DNA from: Scolanthus callimorphus
Taxonomy: Eukaryota; Cnidaria; Anthozoa; Actiniaria; Edwardsiidae
Assembly: GCA_033964015.1 (NCBI GenBank)
Contig: CM066912.1
Coordinates: 30,404,532 to 30,468,531 of the forward strand
Direction: 5' to 3'
DNA: 64,000 bases
Shown here: positions 62,098-64,000 of the stretch, one piece after another
Position numbering within the stretch: the stretch's first letter is position 1
Layout of the letters: the number at the start of each line of letters is the position of its first letter
Program-made: the position numbers and the translations under genes
The notes under the pieces: generated by a model
What the model saw: only the letters and a program-made list of their open reading frames with translations
Database searches by the model: none
Told to the model about the DNA's origin: nothing

Positions 62098-62371
62098 CAG
62101 CTGTTTCAGGTAACACGCGACAGTTGGGTTTCCTGTGCTGTCCATCAATGCAATCCGTGTCCGTGTGGGCCAATCATATCCTTACTCAGTGCATTCAATT
62201 GGCTTCCCTTGCGAGACATGTCGCGACAGAAGCCAATTCACTGCACTAGGCGAAACTAGGCAAGAATGTGATTGGCTCACATGGTTGGATTGACTACACA
62301 GGAAAAACCAACTGCCAAAAGCTCTCTCGATGTTTTGAACGCGCTGGGTCGCGTGTTACCTGAAACAGCTG
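62098..62371. mobile_element. Inverted-repeat MITE
   Basis: Ends CAGCTGTTTCAGGTAACACG are inverted; TTGGTTTT/ATGTGGGCCAATCA type inner pairs and a central AATTGGCTTC/GAAGCCAATT palindrome follow. Confidence 0.78.
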
Positions 62372-62398
62372 CATGTTTACTGCATTTTTCTTCTAATT

Positions 62399-62691
62399 AA
62401 CAATTAGACCTCGAGGCCGAATGTGCTATGATGAATAGACCATGAGGCCGAAGGCCGAATGGTCTATTGATATCATAGCACATGAGGACGAGAGGTCTAA
62501 TTGTTTTAGTATAAACCAACTAGTTGGTCGGATTTGGCTATGAATTCCATTATTTTATGTTGAAAAAATCAAGTTTTCTTGCAAAGAAAGGTGGTGGTTT
62601 TGCCAGGCACGGTCTATCACTAATAGACCATTAGTAGCTCAGCCAATCAGAATGCAGGATTTGTAATAGACCATTAGTTGGTTTATACTAA
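62399..62691 (+). mobile_element. 293-bp MITE, copy 3
   Basis: Intergenic copy with the same borders (AACAATTAGACCTCGAGG to GGTTTATACTA). Confidence 0.88.
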
Positions 62692-63030
62692 AAAGGAATA
62701 GGCCACAGACAGCCCAGGACCCCCACCCCCCTGGCTACCCCCTGGTTGATAAAGGAATAAGTGTGTTTAGACTGCGTTGTAGCGGTATTTTTTGCAGGCT
62801 AAGGTGAACTTTACTTATCCTTCTTACGTGTAGAAAAGAAAAACCTTGTAAAAAGTTTTTCATATAAATTTATGTACATGTGAAATGTCCCATTGTTGTC
62901 CTTTCGCCGTGGAAGTCACAGACTTATTTCTCAAAAAGAGAAGACAAATATTGATCTCCCAGCTCATTCCATGTTTGAAAAAGGCACATTTCGTTTTTGT
63001 CGGGACTTAACTTCAGTTTATTTCTATTTA

Positions 63031-63520
63031 GGGACTGTTCGTTAATTACGTCGCAGGGGGGGCTGGTGGTTTTTTCTGCTTGTAGGTTTTCTGAAAACTT
63101 ACCCCCGTACAAAAAAGTAGTTTCAATTTCTACCCCCTTCGAAAAACGGCTATTTGAAATTTTACCCCCTCCCCCTGCACGCTAATCCAAAGCTAGTATC
63201 AGTCTCCTATTTTCCAAATGGCGTCTAAAGTAAGTACGATTGTTGACGAGGATGTACCAGTAGAACAAGCTCTAAAATGGCAAGAAAAGAGAAGAGAAGT
63301 TCAGCAGAAATCATCCGGATTCAATACAGTGTTCTGCGTTTCACGCAATCGCACTCAATCTCAATCCTAGCCTGTTGAAAATTTGCATGACACTGAAATG
63401 CACCCCCCAAAAGTTTCGCGTGTTCTAAAAATTTACCCCCCAATTTTTCGACGTTCTGCAAAATTTACCCCCCCTATAAAACCACCAGCCCCCCCTGCGA
63501 CCTAATTAACGAACAGTCCC
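63031..63520. mobile_element. Harbinger-like MITE with internal small frame
   Basis: Inverted ends GGGACTGTTCGTTAATTACG, then GCAGGGGGGGCTGGTGGTTT and complement. TTA is duplicated at 63028-63030 and 63521-63523. The end GGGACNGTTC resembles GGGACCGGTC of the 3892 element. Confidence 0.88.
63218..63370 (+). CDS. 50-codon frame inside the MITE
   Basis: Starts MASKVSTIVDEDVPVEQALK and ends RNRTQSQS, TAG. It has a good ATG context and coding-like composition, unlike the C-rich flanks. A GTAAGT follows the fourth codon. It may be a captured exon or a relic of the parental element; no family recognised. Confidence 0.35.
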   Translation: MASKVSTIVDEDVPVEQALKWQEKRREVQQKSSGFNTVFCVSRNRTQSQS

Positions 63521-63523
63521 TTA

Positions 63524-64000
63524 GATGTTTGTTGTCCACTAAAAAATATTTTATTTAAAAAAAAACACCTGCCCTTTTCAAGTCAACATTCGAGAATTAA
63601 ATGTAGCTAAGGAAATGTTGTAATCATTAACCCGCTTTAATATCACTGCATAGGACACACATAGTTCGATTTTGTTTTCCGTAGTTGATATTTACCAAAG
63701 ATTACATCGAACAATCAACAATACACACAAGATTTAATTTGGCCATAACAGAATTTACATTCCTTTGTCTCAGAAAAGTTATTTAATCAAAGTTCACTGA
63801 GATCGGAAGAGCTTGAAGCTCGAGTCCACACGATTTTCAGTGTTCTGTATTATTTCAGATAGAATTTGCTGCATTATTTTTGGCATTTTTAAATTCACTC
63901 AGCTGTTGTATCATGCTCTTAAAGATAACAAGTTCACGTAAATCAAAATGGGTTTCGTTTACTTTAAGACCTCGTAATTCCCGTAGCAACGAGATCGAAT
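63524..64000. other. Intergenic, no feature seen
   Basis: AT-rich sequence without a supported exon or repeat up to the window end. Confidence 0.4.

Overview
This is a 64 kb piece of animal nuclear genome, most likely from a cnidarian and probably a stony coral. The evidence is spliced genes with GT-AG introns, a vertebrate-like gene set with no close vertebrate identity, and dense short inverted-repeat transposons. The phylum is inferred; nothing in the sequence proves the species. Most of the window is intron and intergenic DNA built from nested transposable elements.

Layout: (1) 536-1875, minus strand: a partial, unrecognised multi-exon gene. (2) 1876-7161: intergenic DNA filled with nested inverted-repeat elements. 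(3) 7162-51358, plus strand: one large gene of about 40 small exons (about 1,225 codons). I read it as a homolog of the IRAG/LRMP (MRVI1, Jaw1) family of tail-anchored ER/nuclear-envelope coiled-coil proteins. Its N-terminus is an EF-hand-like domain plus coiled coil closest to KASH5. (4) Intron 37 of that gene (45403-50038) holds a nearly complete Ngaro-type tyrosine-recombinase retrotransposon with gag, RT/RNase H and recombinase frames and the split direct repeats A1-B1-A2-B2. (5) 53292-55363, minus strand: NME5, five exons. (6) 55704-59898, plus strand: SNRPE (Sm-E), five exons, divergent from NME5 across a 340 bp shared promoter interval. (7) 59899-64000: intergenic repeats.

The genes are not an operon and share no obvious pathway. 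The large gene and NME5 converge; NME5 and SNRPE diverge. The notable biology is the KASH5-plus-IRAG architecture, the UGA-CUA junction between gag and pol of the Ngaro element, and the transposon layering, where many insertions can be dated relative to each other from target-site duplications and empty sites. The main weak points of the model are a non-matching phase between exons 6 and 7 and an apparent one-base frame slip inside exon 28 of the large gene.
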